52,096 nucleotides of DNA from Acinetobacter haemolyticus CIP 64.3 = MTCC 9819 (GCF_000369065.1 NZ_KB849801.1:1-52096); one strand, 5' to 3'; shown: positions 23,466-32,698, numbered from the stretch's first letter. The notes: generated from the letters alone by a model not told the origin. Numbers and translations are program-made.

Positions 23466-24362
23466 ATGATTAAAGGTTTAGCAATTGCACCACCCGTTTT
23501 AGGACGTATCAGTATCGGCAAGATCGTCGAAAAGAATGGCAAACGACTCCCTGAAAAGGATGACCAATTTACCATTACTAGCCAAATCCAAAATAAGGAT
23601 GGCTGGGTCAAACATCCACTCGATGAACAACTAAGGGCTAAGGCACCGAATCAAAAACTCAGAAGCATTCCAGTGCGGATGCTCTTCAATGATCCCGAAC
23701 TAAACCTACGTGCAGAGTACACTTTATTTGACCGACAAACCGGGCGAGTGATCTGTACGGGTAATGGGGAAACTTGTCAGCGATTGGGACAAAATGGCAT
23801 TGAACAACATCCATGCCCATCTCCTGATCTATGTCCACTGGCACAAGGTGGACTATGTAAACCCTATGGCAGACTTTACGTCAATTTAGATGAATCAGAT
23901 GAGTTTGGCACCTTCATCTTTAGGACCACAGGTTTTAATAGCATTCGAACCTTAGCAGCACGACTCCGTTATTACCATGCAGCATCGGGCGACTTGCTGT
24001 CATGTCTACCTTTGCAACTCACACTGAGAGGTAAAAGCACCACGCAAAGCTATCGTACTCCGATCTACTACGTGGATTTAACTTTACGGGATGGAACTAA
24101 CCTGAAAGATGCAATTACTTCAGCCAAACAGATGGATGAACAAAGTAAGGCAGCAGGATTTTATCAGGAGGCATTGGATCATGTGGCACGGCAGGGCTAT
24201 GGCAATGCGAGCTTTGAAGTGGGCGGTGAAGAAGGGATGGATATTGTTGAGGAGTTTTATACGGATGAATCTAAACCAGATCAGCAACATCAGACTCATG
24301 AGCTCACAAATGTAAAGGATATTCAGAAAGGCTTGCAGCAGTCGGTTCAGGCTTTGAATTAA
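23466..24362 (+). CDS. Gp3-like (recombination-directionality-factor-like) protein, often named hydrolase or metal-binding protein
   Basis: This 298-residue protein begins MIKGLAIAPPVLGRISIGKI. A cysteine cluster (ETCQRLG, HPCPSPDLCPL, GLCKPYGRLYV) is followed by GTFIFRTTGFNSIRTLAARL. The layout of Cys cluster, Arg-Leu strand and F-R-T-T-G-x-N-S recalls the Gp3-like RDF family of serine-integrase phages, which turns integrase from insertion to excision. In proteobacteria similar proteins sit with DUF932 and YqaJ genes, as here, and their function is untested. GAGGACATC precedes the ATG at 23466; an upstream in-frame start would cross the terminator at 23393-23422. No serine integrase is visible in the window. 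Confidence 0.65.
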   Translation: MIKGLAIAPPVLGRISIGKIVEKNGKRLPEKDDQFTITSQIQNKDGWVKHPLDEQLRAKAPNQKLRSIPVRMLFNDPELNLRAEYTLFDRQTGRVICTGNGETCQRLGQNGIEQHPCPSPDLCPLAQGGLCKPYGRLYVNLDESDEFGTFIFRTTGFNSIRTLAARLRYYHAASGDLLSCLPLQLTLRGKSTTQSYRTPIYYVDLTLRDGTNLKDAITSAKQMDEQSKAAGFYQEALDHVARQGYGNASFEVGGEEGMDIVEEFYTDESKPDQQHQTHELTNVKDIQKGLQQSVQALN

Positions 24363-24472
24363 ATGGAAATACAGAATTGTATTTATTTTGTGATGTGTTG
24401 TTTATTATTTATTTGGTTTTGTGATAAAAAGCACACTTAACGATACATTCTCCAATGGAATAGCAATGTCGT

Positions 24473-24510
24473 AATCCCACGCTCTTCCCCAAGGGTGCGG
24501 GATTTTTTTT
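24473..24510 (+). terminator. Rho-independent terminator
   Basis: AATCCCACGC ... GTGCGGGATT followed by eight T. The stem is imperfect but the T-run is strong. The stretch 24363-24472 holds no gene. Confidence 0.7.
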
Positions 24511-24553
24511 ATTTAGGGAATCTTTTTTACATTAATGTTAAGCAGGTGATTGC

Positions 24554-25048
24554 GTGAAAAATTTTTTATTTTTTAGTCTGCTCGCTTTAGGAGTTCAAGG
24601 ATGTACTACTCCATATCAAAATATGGGAGCTTCAGGGGGAGTTGAAAGTACGATTATTGATGATAATGTTTTTGAAGTGAAAGCTTCTGTAAATGGGTAT
24701 ACTCAAAAGTCTGTAGCAACACAATATGCAATTAGAAAAGCTGCCGAAGTATCAAAATCTTTAGGGTGCAGCTATTATTCGGCAATAAACAATAATAGTC
24801 AGACTTATGATCAAAATACATCAAAAACGAATATTGGTCTTATGACGGACAAAGGTGGTGTTTACTATACTTCAAGTGTGGGAACTCGATATCGCTTAGT
24901 AAAACCTTCAAGTCGAAATACTTATGTCTGCTTTAATGAGAAGCCGAATACAGTCTTACCCGGATTAGTTTTTAATGTTAAATATGTATTGAGTTCAGAT
25001 TTACCTAGTGGTAGTGGGAGGTTTAAAGTACCAAATAGTTGGCGTTAA
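24554..25048 (+). CDS. Predicted lipoprotein, CC0125/CC1285-like
   Basis: This 164-residue protein has the signal NFLFFSLLALGVQGC, with lipobox V-Q-G-C. The mature part includes DDNVFEVKASVNGYTQKSVATQYAIRKAAEVSKSLGC, close to the repeated pattern of small outer-membrane lipoproteins of the CC0125/CC1285 kind (xFxVxxxGN...QxYALxRAAELTxxxGY). It starts with GTG at 24554 behind AGCAGGTG. It is the last gene before the IS3 element, and the sequence immediately beyond it was probably lost in an IS-mediated deletion. Confidence 0.65.
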   Translation: MKNFLFFSLLALGVQGCTTPYQNMGASGGVESTIIDDNVFEVKASVNGYTQKSVATQYAIRKAAEVSKSLGCSYYSAINNNSQTYDQNTSKTNIGLMTDKGGVYYTSSVGTRYRLVKPSSRNTYVCFNEKPNTVLPGLVFNVKYVLSSDLPSGSGRFKVPNSWR

Positions 25049-25127
25049 CTTGTTAACAGTCTAAGTATGTCGATTAGTGAACCGTACCGGGTTTGTCGGA
25101 GGGTCAATATTCTGAGAGACTATTCCG

Positions 25128-25445
25128 ATGAAAAAACCAAACTATACCCCCGAAATTAGAGAAAGAGCGGTTCAATTACTAATTGAATCTGAAAAAGATT
25201 ATCCTTCTACTTGGGCAGCAATCACAGCTATTGCACCTAAGATTGGTTGTACTCCTGAAACATTGCGTGTTTGGTATTTAAAGCATATGGATCAACTAAA
25301 TCCTGCCAAAGTACAACAGATATCTGACCAAGAAAAAATGAAGCAAATGGAACGTGAAATTAAAGAATTAAAACGTGCCAATGAAATTCTACGTAAAGCA
25401 GCCGCTTTTTTCGCCCAGGCGGAGCTCGACCGCCCACACAAATAA
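25128..25445 (+). CDS. IS3-family transposase OrfA
   Basis: This 105-residue helix-turn-helix protein (KPNYTPEIRERAVQLLIE, CTPETLRVWYL) has a leucine-zipper-like C-terminus (MEREIKELKRANEILRKAAA). It ends AQAELDRPHK, usual for this branch of IS3. Six T followed by C at 25406-25412 offers a slippery site for making the OrfAB fusion, since OrfB is in the -1 frame. Confidence 0.9.
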   Translation: MKKPNYTPEIRERAVQLLIESEKDYPSTWAAITAIAPKIGCTPETLRVWYLKHMDQLNPAKVQQISDQEKMKQMEREIKELKRANEILRKAAAFFAQAELDRPHK

Positions 25446-26347
25446 TGGTGGATTTTATCCATAACAATAAAGATCGATATGGTGTTGAAGCGATTTGTAG
25501 AATTTTACCGATTGCAGCTTCGACCTATTATCGGGCTTTAGATCTCGTTGATAACCCAGAACATCGAGCGAAACGTGCTCAGCATGATTTACATCATGCA
25601 GAACAAATCAAACGTATTTGGAAAGAAAGTTCAGGTCGATATGGTGTACGTAAAGTCTGGCAAAAATTGAAACGTGAAGGCTATGTTATTGCACGTTGTA
25701 CAGTTGCTCGATTGATGCAGAAGCTAGATATACAAGGTGTTTGGCGTGGTAAGAACAAACAAACTACCCGCAGCCGAGATGATCAAAAACGAGCAGATGA
25801 TTTAGTGAAACGGAATTTTAGTGCTGATCGACCTGACCAATTATGGGTCAGTGACTTTACGTATATTCAAACTCATTCAGGCTGGGTATATACCGCATTT
25901 GTTATTGATGTGTTCTCACGAGCAATTGTTGGATGGAAAGTATCTACACGGATGAATACAGATATGGTGCTCGATGCACTTGAGCAAGCATTGCACGATC
26001 GAGGCATGCCAAAGAATGTGATTCATCATTCCGATAGAGGTGTTCAATATCTTTCTATTCGCTATACCAATCGTTTAGAAGCTGCAAATTTACGAGCATC
26101 AGTCGGTACAACTGGTGATTCATACGATAATGCTCTGGCTGAAACGGTGAATGGCTTATACAAAACAGAGGTGATTGAATATTTAAAAGCAGATTGGCAA
26201 GGTTTAGCAGATGTACAACTTGCGACACTAAACTGGGTATATTGGTTCAATAAAAAGCGTGTACACAGTGCACTGGGTTATGTATCGCCTTTTGAGTTTG
26301 AAGCAATGTACTATGATAAGATTAACCCGTTAGGTCAGGTGGCCTAA
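25445..26347 (+). CDS. IS3-family transposase OrfB (integrase domain)
   Basis: This 300-residue protein has the rve DDE core: D in LWVSDFTYIQ, D in VIHHSDRGVQY and E in NALAETVNGLYKTE, with the family spacing. An HTH_21-type N-terminal region (DRYGVEAICRIL, SGRYGVRKVWQKL) precedes it. It overlaps OrfA by one base and is probably made as an OrfAB fusion by frameshifting. All catalytic residues are present, so the element looks active. Confidence 0.92.
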   Translation: MVDFIHNNKDRYGVEAICRILPIAASTYYRALDLVDNPEHRAKRAQHDLHHAEQIKRIWKESSGRYGVRKVWQKLKREGYVIARCTVARLMQKLDIQGVWRGKNKQTTRSRDDQKRADDLVKRNFSADRPDQLWVSDFTYIQTHSGWVYTAFVIDVFSRAIVGWKVSTRMNTDMVLDALEQALHDRGMPKNVIHHSDRGVQYLSIRYTNRLEAANLRASVGTTGDSYDNALAETVNGLYKTEVIEYLKADWQGLADVQLATLNWVYWFNKKRVHSALGYVSPFEFEAMYYDKINPLGQVA

Positions 26348-26386
26348 CTTAAATAAAAAAGTCTCCGACAAACCCGGTACGGTTCA

Positions 26387-26726
26387 GAATTTCCAGCAAA
26401 ATACAGCCAGTTTCGCTACTGAAAGGCCCATGCTCTGTTCCAGCTGGTCTTAAAAAATATTCACCAGCTGTATAGTTCTTTTTCATCTCCAAAGTATTTT
26501 TGTCTAAGAGGATTTGATCGCCTGAGACTAGATAAACTTCTTCGTGATAATCATGTACAAATACTGTTTTAGTGGCTGCACCTGAGTTGAAACGTACAAA
26601 GCGGGTTCTTATACCTGTCTTTTTTTCGATATCTAATGAATCTTCGATAACGATTTGTTCAATTCCTTTATCGAAAATGGGGGGGGCTTCCCAGTTTTGA
26701 GTTGGTATATGTAAAATTCTTTCCAT
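26387..26726 (-). pseudogene. Cupin-domain (ChrR-like) protein gene, 3' end removed by the IS3 element
   Basis: The protein starts MERILHIPTQNWEAPP and contains a cupin barrel: FVRFNSGAATKTVFVHDYHEEVYLVSG holds the metal motif with H-D-Y-H-E-E, and FLRPAGTEHGPFSS holds the second. These are typical of ChrR-like cupins. At 26387 the coding sequence runs into the IS inverted repeat, and the frame continues to a stop at 26349 inside the IS, giving an artificial tail NRTGFVGDFFI. Only about the last ten native residues seem lost, so the product may still fold. The ATG at 26726 was chosen over a GTG at 26768. Confidence 0.75.
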
Positions 26727-27100
26727 TACATGATTTGCTCTTATTGGTTCTCTTTTATTTTTATTCACTTGAAGATATGTTACTTATTCTTGAGGGACAT
26801 TCTTGTTTCCCAAATGGTCAAAATTCGTATTTAATAGTTTCTCCACTCTATTGAAAAAGCTAGACCAATTACTGTGCATGTATAGAAGAAAAAAGATGAG
26901 TTTGAATGTATTAGAAGTTTGTATTAGACATAAGGAGTGGTTGTAATAATTAGATAAAAGATAGATCAGTAATTTTCACAAATAGTTTGTTTAGGAGACT
27001 TATAGAGTAAGCCCGTTGGGACATTGTAAATAGTATTCACTAATTTTATTGTGAACAGTGAATATCTAATGATTTCGTAAATACCTTCAAGAAAAGATAT
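26727..27100. other. 374-bp non-coding stretch
   Basis: I see no coding frame of interest. It holds the upstream region of the cupin remnant and, near xseB, an 8-bp inverted repeat TATTCACT (27034-27041) and AGTGAATA (27057-27064), which lacks a T-run and is of unknown role. Confidence 0.5.
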
Positions 27101-27295
27101 TTATTCTTTGAAAGTCTCATTCAAAGCCTGTTGCACGGCATCCACGCGTGATTTGCAGGCTTTGTACGCTGACATGGATTCCTCAACGATTTTCATTAAA
27201 TTATCGATGTCAGGTTCTTCTTGTGCTTCTAACAGGGCAGCATTCTTCTTTAGTAATTCATAGCCATCTTTAAAGCTTAATTCTTTCTTACTCAT
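27101..27295 (-). CDS. xseB: Exodeoxyribonuclease VII small subunit
   Basis: XseB (64 residues here) binds in several copies to XseA; exonuclease VII degrades single-stranded DNA from both ends. The sequence SFKDGYELLKKNAALLEAQ and DIDNLMKIVEESMSAYKACKSRVDAVQQAL follows the two-helix pattern of the family. It overlaps the end of xseA by 8 bp, so the two are translationally coupled, xseA first. Confidence 0.9.
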   Translation of the reverse strand: MSKKELSFKDGYELLKKNAALLEAQEEPDIDNLMKIVEESMSAYKACKSRVDAVQQALNETFKE

Positions 27296-28547
27296 TACTG
27301 ATTACCTCACTGACGTTGGCATGTATATGCCCATCCTGCATCTCAATCGAAATGGATGAATTGGCTTGATGGATAGAATGGATTGCTTTGCCTTCATAAC
27401 GAACAATAGCATAGCCTTTAGCAAGAACATTTTTAGGATTCTGCAATAAGGTCTCACGCATTAAAGACTCAATCTGTGTGGATGCTAGTTTAATCTGCTG
27501 CTGAGCAAAATATTGCGTGGTTGATTTAACTAAATCAAGATTCTTATTTGCAACATTGAGCTGATTCTGGGCATAGGTTTTGATGGTACTCATCAACTGA
27601 TCATTTTGACTTTGATAGGCGATAATCTGATGTTGAGAGCGTAATTTAATCGTTTGCAGAGAATCCAATACATCCTGAGCGCGTTCTGAGATTAGATTAC
27701 GAATACCTGCGATTACTTTACTTGGAGTATCAAAAGAACGATGAGCGATTTCATCTAAAATGGTTTGATCTTTTTCATGCCCGACACCCACCCAAATTGG
27801 GACTTTTCGTTTACAGAGTAGGGCAGCAAGTTCATAGTCATTTAAATAAGCTAAATCATTGACTGCGCCACCACCACGAATGATGACGATAAGATCAGGA
27901 GGTATTGAGTAGTTCTTTGCCCATTGACGTAGACCTGAGCCTAAAGATTCCATAATGCTGTTTGCCGCAGTATTACCTTGGAATGTCGCTGTATGATAGA
28001 CAAAGTGACAAACCCCAGCTTTCTTCAGAGCGTCAGCATCTTTCTTAAAATCACCCAAGCCAGCAGCATTCTCTGGTGCAATCACAAATACATTTTCAAT
28101 ATCAAAAGGAGCAGGGAGTGACTTATTGAGATTTACTAAGCCTTCACTAGTTAATTGAGCAAGAATCTGTTGATAGCGTTTGGCAATATCACCCAATGTA
28201 AAGCTGGAGTCGATCTCTTCAATGTTGACTGAAAACCCATACTGAGGATCAAAACGAGCTTTGACTTTAATCAGAACATTTAAGCCCTTTGACAGGTCAA
28301 TGCCACTTTCACGCTCAAACTTCGTCACTATTTTTACGGCGGTGAATTTCCAGATTGTTGCCTTACAGCTTGCAATAACCTTGTCTGTATCCTCTTCCTT
28401 TTCAGCCAGCTCAAGATAGTAGTGTCCACCCTTGATACTCAGGTTGCGTATCTCAGCCTTTACCCATACAGGCTCATCAAAGGACAGGCGAATGACTTCC
28501 TGTATAGTAGATAGATAGTTGCTGAGGGAAAATTGAGGTAGGGACAT
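27288..28547 (-). CDS. xseA: Exodeoxyribonuclease VII large subunit
   Basis: This 419-residue catalytic subunit has an N-terminal OB-fold (FSLSNYLSTIQEVIRLSF, VWVKAEIRNLSIKGGHYYLEL), a central catalytic region with FVIAPENAAGLGDF, DLIVIIRGGGAVNDL and PIWVGVGHEKDQTILDEIAHRSFDTPSKV, then a long coiled coil and the C-terminal LAKGYAIVR motif. The family motifs are complete. The gene is followed by xseB and faces away from the large ATPase gene at 28720. Confidence 0.92.
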   Translation of the reverse strand: MSLPQFSLSNYLSTIQEVIRLSFDEPVWVKAEIRNLSIKGGHYYLELAEKEEDTDKVIASCKATIWKFTAVKIVTKFERESGIDLSKGLNVLIKVKARFDPQYGFSVNIEEIDSSFTLGDIAKRYQQILAQLTSEGLVNLNKSLPAPFDIENVFVIAPENAAGLGDFKKDADALKKAGVCHFVYHTATFQGNTAANSIMESLGSGLRQWAKNYSIPPDLIVIIRGGGAVNDLAYLNDYELAALLCKRKVPIWVGVGHEKDQTILDEIAHRSFDTPSKVIAGIRNLISERAQDVLDSLQTIKLRSQHQIIAYQSQNDQLMSTIKTYAQNQLNVANKNLDLVKSTTQYFAQQQIKLASTQIESLMRETLLQNPKNVLAKGYAIVRYEGKAIHSIHQANSSISIEMQDGHIHANVSEVISNE

Positions 28548-28719
28548 TTGATTAAATTTTGATTAGTTATGTATTTAAAGGTAGCAAATAAAACTATCTA
28601 TAACAAATCAGCTTGTATAAAAAAATCTGTTCATTAATTATCCTGATAGTATCTTGTTAACTTTCATACTAAATATTATATTGAACTTAATTTAAAAAAC
28701 TAATAACTAAGGAAAAATA

Positions 28720-31278
28720 ATGCCAGTCGCAACAAAAATATGTGAATTTGTAAATAATAAAGCAAAACCTGATTGGTGGCGATATACATTAAATAAAGCG
28801 ATTGAACTTGGTAAGTTGTCTACGACTGAACTAGAAGTTGCTTATTTAGTGGCGAAAATGGAATATGGTCTTGAAGATAAATGTCCAGATTATTCAGTAT
28901 TAGTAAAACCCGCAAAAGCTACAGGGTATCATACAGAAATAGAAGAAAATAAATTAATCTCTATAGGAAATATTGAGAATATCTCAGCATTAGCATCACA
29001 GCAGAAAATTGAGTTTTCGGCTACGGGATTAACTGTAATTTATGGCAATAATGGTGTAGGCAAGTCAAGTTATGCCAAAATTCTTAAAAATGCGTGCTTA
29101 ACAAGAGGAGAAATACCAGAACTAAAACACAATGTTTTTAAAGGGACGGCTGGATTTCCTTCAGCAGAAATTCAAGTTCAGTCTAATCAGAAGCTAGAGT
29201 TAGTTCAATGGAATACGCAAATAGAACCGCACCCTCGTCTTAAAGCAATTAGAGTTTTTGACTCTGATTCATCAATACACTATTTAACAAAGACAGGAAT
29301 TTTGGATTTCAAACCAACAGCATTGAAGCTACTTGATGAATTGTTAATAGCTAGCGCTTTTATCTTAGATAAAGCGAAAGCTGAAGAAGTTATATATTCA
29401 CCTTTACCTATTTTACCTTCAATGAATGTCGGTACGACTCCGAGTAAGTTAGTTATAAGCCACTTGTTAACTGAAGAAGAGGTAGATTTACTTTGTGCAA
29501 CTCAGAATGAGCTCAATGAATTAAGTGAGTTAAGAAAAGAAGTTATTGAATTAAATAATAATTCTCCACAGACTTTGAGATTAAACTATCAAAAAAGAAG
29601 ATTGAGATTATTACCTCTACAGATTTTTTTAACTAATTTAGTTCAAATACTAAATTTGGAATCAATAACTAGACTAAAATCAATTTATGATGTCAAAAAC
29701 AGAGCTAATCTTGCAGCAACCGAATTTAGTATTTCTACATTTTCTAATTTAAAAATATCTAATCTAGGCTCTGATCAATGGTTGGTCATGATGAATGCAG
29801 TTAAAAGTTTTATAGAAAATAGCGATAGTTATAAAAATGACACATTGCAAATAGGAGATGCTTGTCCTACTTGTCTTCAAGAATTAGATATAAACGCTGT
29901 TTCACGATTAGAGTTATTTGACAGCTATCTTCAAAGTGAATTACAGAAGGATTCTTCTATAGCAAGTAAAAATTGGGAAATTGAACTTGGGAAAATTAGA
30001 GTGCTTAACTTCTCAATTGAGCCTTATAAAGCTATTCTTGCAGAAATTAATGAAAAAGATAACTCTTTAGGTCTACTATTTTATAATTTAATTGATGCTT
30101 TAAAAGAGAGGGGTGATAATCTATTACAAGATCAACCTGTCTTCGGATTATCAGAAATAGAGGTGGAAGCGTTAACAAGATTAAATATGCACATTAAAAA
30201 ACTTGAAGAGGCTGAAAAATTAGTCTTAGATGATGAGGGAAAGTTGATATTAATTCAAAATAAAAACCTAAGAATCAAAGAGATTGAGGATAGGGAGAAA
30301 ATTTTGACTCTCAAAGATCAAATTAAAGCTGAAATAAAAAAAGCAAAAAAGATAGATTGTTATACTCGTATTAAACGCTCCACTTCAACATCAACGATTA
30401 CATCATTAAATAATGAGATATGTAATACTAGCCCTCTTGGAAGGATACAAGAGTTTTTTAATGACGAGTTAAAAAAATTAGGGTTTGAACATTTTAAAAT
30501 TAATGCTTTAACAAAAGGGGTTAAAGGTAATCAAAATTTTAGTGTCCAAATTGCTGAAAATAATTTGAACGTACTTGAAATAGCTAGTGAAGGTGAGCAA
30601 AAGTGTATTGCATTAGCAAGTTTTTTTGCTGAGCTAACAACAGATGATAGAAAATCTGCAATTATTTTTGATGACCCAGTAAATTCTTTAGATCATATCT
30701 GGAGATTAAAATTTGCGACAAGAATTACAGAAGAATCAAAATTTAGACAGGTAATTGTATTTACTCATGATTTACCATTTTTAAAAATGCTTCAAGAAAC
30801 AGCTGAGGAAATAGTAATTCAAGCTATTACTAGAAATAAAACTGAAACAGGGATTTGTATTGGTACACCGCCTTGGGATGCATTGAAAACTGATAAAAGA
30901 ATCGGAAAACTTAAAGAAAAACTAGTTAGAGCGAGAAAAATAGCTAAGGAGTCAGATGAACAATACCAACAAGATGCTGGAATTATATATGGGCTGATGC
31001 GTGAAACGTGGGAAAGGCTTATTGAGGAATGGTTAATTCGTGGAGTAGTTGAGCGTTTCAATAGAGAAGTGAAAACACAAAATGTAAGATATTTAAAAGA
31101 TATTACTGATTCTGACATCGCAACTATAAATTCTGCAATGAGTAAATGTAGCACTTATATGAATGGTCATGATATGTCAGAAGGGATTTCAGGAGCTTTT
31201 CCTGATGCAAATGAATTAGAAAGTGATATAGCAAACTTGGAAGCTTACTTCTCAACTTTGAAGAAGAGGAGATCATAA
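28720..31278 (+). CDS. AAA_13 / RloC-like large ATPase, candidate defence protein
   Basis: This 852-residue SMC/ABC-like ATPase has Walker A GNNGVGKSS (about residues 109-117) and, near residues 620-660, a signature region SEGEQKCIALASFFAEL, Walker B SAIIFDDPVNSLDH and H-loop VFTHDLPFL. The middle is long and helical, with a CxxC (C382PTC385) in GDACPTCLQEL that resembles the zinc hook of Rad50 and RloC. RloC and PrrC carry a C-terminal anticodon nuclease; here the last 150 residues (LMRETWERLIEEW ... MSKCSTYMNGHD) are helical, and I cannot confirm nuclease residues. A role in phage defence or DNA repair is inferred. It stands alone between xseA and a terminator. Confidence 0.75.
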   Translation: MPVATKICEFVNNKAKPDWWRYTLNKAIELGKLSTTELEVAYLVAKMEYGLEDKCPDYSVLVKPAKATGYHTEIEENKLISIGNIENISALASQQKIEFSATGLTVIYGNNGVGKSSYAKILKNACLTRGEIPELKHNVFKGTAGFPSAEIQVQSNQKLELVQWNTQIEPHPRLKAIRVFDSDSSIHYLTKTGILDFKPTALKLLDELLIASAFILDKAKAEEVIYSPLPILPSMNVGTTPSKLVISHLLTEEEVDLLCATQNELNELSELRKEVIELNNNSPQTLRLNYQKRRLRLLPLQIFLTNLVQILNLESITRLKSIYDVKNRANLAATEFSISTFSNLKISNLGSDQWLVMMNAVKSFIENSDSYKNDTLQIGDACPTCLQELDINAVSRLELFDSYLQSELQKDSSIASKNWEIELGKIRVLNFSIEPYKAILAEINEKDNSLGLLFYNLIDALKERGDNLLQDQPVFGLSEIEVEALTRLNMHIKKLEEAEKLVLDDEGKLILIQNKNLRIKEIEDREKILTLKDQIKAEIKKAKKIDCYTRIKRSTSTSTITSLNNEICNTSPLGRIQEFFNDELKKLGFEHFKINALTKGVKGNQNFSVQIAENNLNVLEIASEGEQKCIALASFFAELTTDDRKSAIIFDDPVNSLDHIWRLKFATRITEESKFRQVIVFTHDLPFLKMLQETAEEIVIQAITRNKTETGICIGTPPWDALKTDKRIGKLKEKLVRARKIAKESDEQYQQDAGIIYGLMRETWERLIEEWLIRGVVERFNREVKTQNVRYLKDITDSDIATINSAMSKCSTYMNGHDMSEGISGAFPDANELESDIANLEAYFSTLKKRRS

Positions 31279-31406
31279 TAAAAATATTAAGATAAATTTT
31301 TTTGTAGTAAAAATAGCAGTAAAAAACTAAATTAAAATATTTTTATTTATATTAATCAATTAATTGAATTTTTAATGTGACTGTCACCGCTTCCGCCAAA
31401 TATCTA

Positions 31407-31440
31407 AATAAGCCCTTGTTTTTACAAGGGCTTATTTTTT
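31407..31440. terminator. Strong bidirectional terminator
   Basis: AATAAGCCCTTGT, loop TTTT, ACAAGGGCTTATT followed by a T-run. The 13-bp stem is perfect. It ends the ATPase transcript and could stop minus-strand transcription from the LysR side. Confidence 0.85.
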
Positions 31441-31472
31441 ATCTGTGATTTTACCCCTCAACCTATCCTTCA

Positions 31473-31607
31473 TCAAATTTTGGATTGAATCGAATAATTT
31501 AGAACCTCATTGGACTGAAAATCGATGTTCTGAATTTCTATCATATTGTTAATCACGTTCAGCAAGCAGTAATTTCGCCCATCTCTTAGCTGATCTTGTG
31601 TTTGCAT
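31473..31607 (-). pseudogene. Possible small ORF or gene fragment after the LysR gene
   Basis: On the minus strand an open frame reads MQTQDQLRDGRNYCLLNVIN and continues for 44 residues to TGA, and it stays open upstream to about 31650. The composition looks protein-like, but there is no clear start or ribosome-binding site and I do not recognise it. It may be the tail of a gene whose front was lost, or chance. Confidence 0.25.
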
Positions 31608-31653
31608 AACACGTCTGAAGACGATTTTCTGTTCGTTTTGACCAGAATCAGAG

Positions 31654-32544
31654 TTAGGCTGAGAAGAGTTTAAAGCAAATCCGTCTTAACCACTGATTAC
31701 TTGGTGTCTGATGGACGCGTGAATGCCAGTGCAGCTTGACGCTGAATTGAGGGAATTTATAAGGAGGGTCGAAGCTTTTTAACCCACCTTGTGACATTAA
31801 CACTTGTGCCAGATAATTGGGAATAGTGGCAATTGCATGAGTGTCTCGGACAATCAGACCGACTCCCAAATAGCTGGGTAAACGCACTAGAATATTTCGG
31901 TTGACGCCATGTTTTTGCAGTTCATGTTCTACGACATAATGTCCCCCAGTTGCCAAAACATCGACATGTAATTCTTGAGCAAACTCCAACGCAGATAGGC
32001 TGGTTCCTAGTCTTGGATGTTGTTGGCTGGAGATGCAGGTGTAATGCTGCTGAAAAAGAGTTTGTTGGTAAAAACCAGCTTCTAATTGAGGTAGGAACCC
32101 AATCGCGAGATCAATATCTCCATTCGACATCATCGGTGCAGTTTGACTATCAATCGGTAAAATTTCCAGTCGAATTGAGGGTGCGTGCTGATGCATATAA
32201 TTCATCAGACGCGGTAAAAACACTAAATGACTGATGTCAGTCATACTTATACGGAATCTATAAGCCGAAGTTTGGGGATCAAAGTCAATATTGTAATTTT
32301 GAACTAACTTCAATCGGTTTAAGATTTCCACCACCATAGGGTAGATTTGTTGGGCAAGCTCAGTTGGCTGCATTTTATTTTCAATACGTACAAACATCGG
32401 ATCACGAAAATGAGCCCTGAGTTTATTTAGCGCGATACTCAAAGTGGGTTGACCAATGCCAAGTTGTTCTGCTGCTTTAGAAATACTTTTATGCTGATAA
32501 ATTTCAAAAAAAATTTTTAGTAGCCTTGTATCTAGATCAAACAT
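31654..32544 (-). CDS. LysR-type transcriptional regulator of the gentisate operon
   Basis: This 296-residue protein has an N-terminal winged helix (LLKIFFEIYQHKSISKAAEQLGIGQPTLSIALNKL) and a type 2 periplasmic-binding-like effector domain (FRISMTDISHLVFLPRLMNY). It is divergent from the gentisate dioxygenase gene, as usual for regulators of this pathway (compare NagR). The likely inducer is gentisate or an upstream aromatic acid; this is inference. A palindrome at 32559-32577 lies just ahead of its start. Confidence 0.88.
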   Translation of the reverse strand: MFDLDTRLLKIFFEIYQHKSISKAAEQLGIGQPTLSIALNKLRAHFRDPMFVRIENKMQPTELAQQIYPMVVEILNRLKLVQNYNIDFDPQTSAYRFRISMTDISHLVFLPRLMNYMHQHAPSIRLEILPIDSQTAPMMSNGDIDLAIGFLPQLEAGFYQQTLFQQHYTCISSQQHPRLGTSLSALEFAQELHVDVLATGGHYVVEHELQKHGVNRNILVRLPSYLGVGLIVRDTHAIATIPNYLAQVLMSQGGLKSFDPPYKFPQFSVKLHWHSRVHQTPSNQWLRRICFKLFSA

Positions 32545-32558
32545 GTCAATGAACTACC

Positions 32559-32577
32559 GTATTGATTTTATCAATAC
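32559..32577. promoter_or_regulatory. Likely LysR-regulator binding palindrome
   Basis: GTATTGATTTTATCAATAC is a perfect 8-bp inverted repeat with a 3-bp centre and contains the T-N11-A LysR motif. It lies 15 bp from the regulator start and about 120 bp before the dioxygenase gene, fitting autoregulation plus activation. Confidence 0.65.
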
Positions 32578-32698
32578 AGCCTATTGTTTTTTTTGCATAG
32601 ATTCAACACATCCTTATTGCTACATTGAGCCAATACCGAAAATTGATGAAATTATCGCCATTAGTATTGTGCTTCGTGGGCAGAAAAAGGAATGACAT

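Larger units (their letters stand above)
25078..26386 (+). mobile_element. Complete IS3-family insertion sequence, 1,309 bp
   Basis: The ends are a perfect 24-bp inverted repeat beginning TGAACCGTACCGGGTTTG (25078-25101 and, inverted, 26363-26386). It encodes overlapping OrfA and OrfB in the usual -1 arrangement. The three bases outside are TAG on the left and GAA on the right, so the usual 3-bp target duplication is missing. On the right it cuts off the end of a cupin gene, and no other part of that gene is visible on the left. That is expected if a deletion next to the IS, or recombination between two copies, brought unrelated flanks together. Confidence 0.92.
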
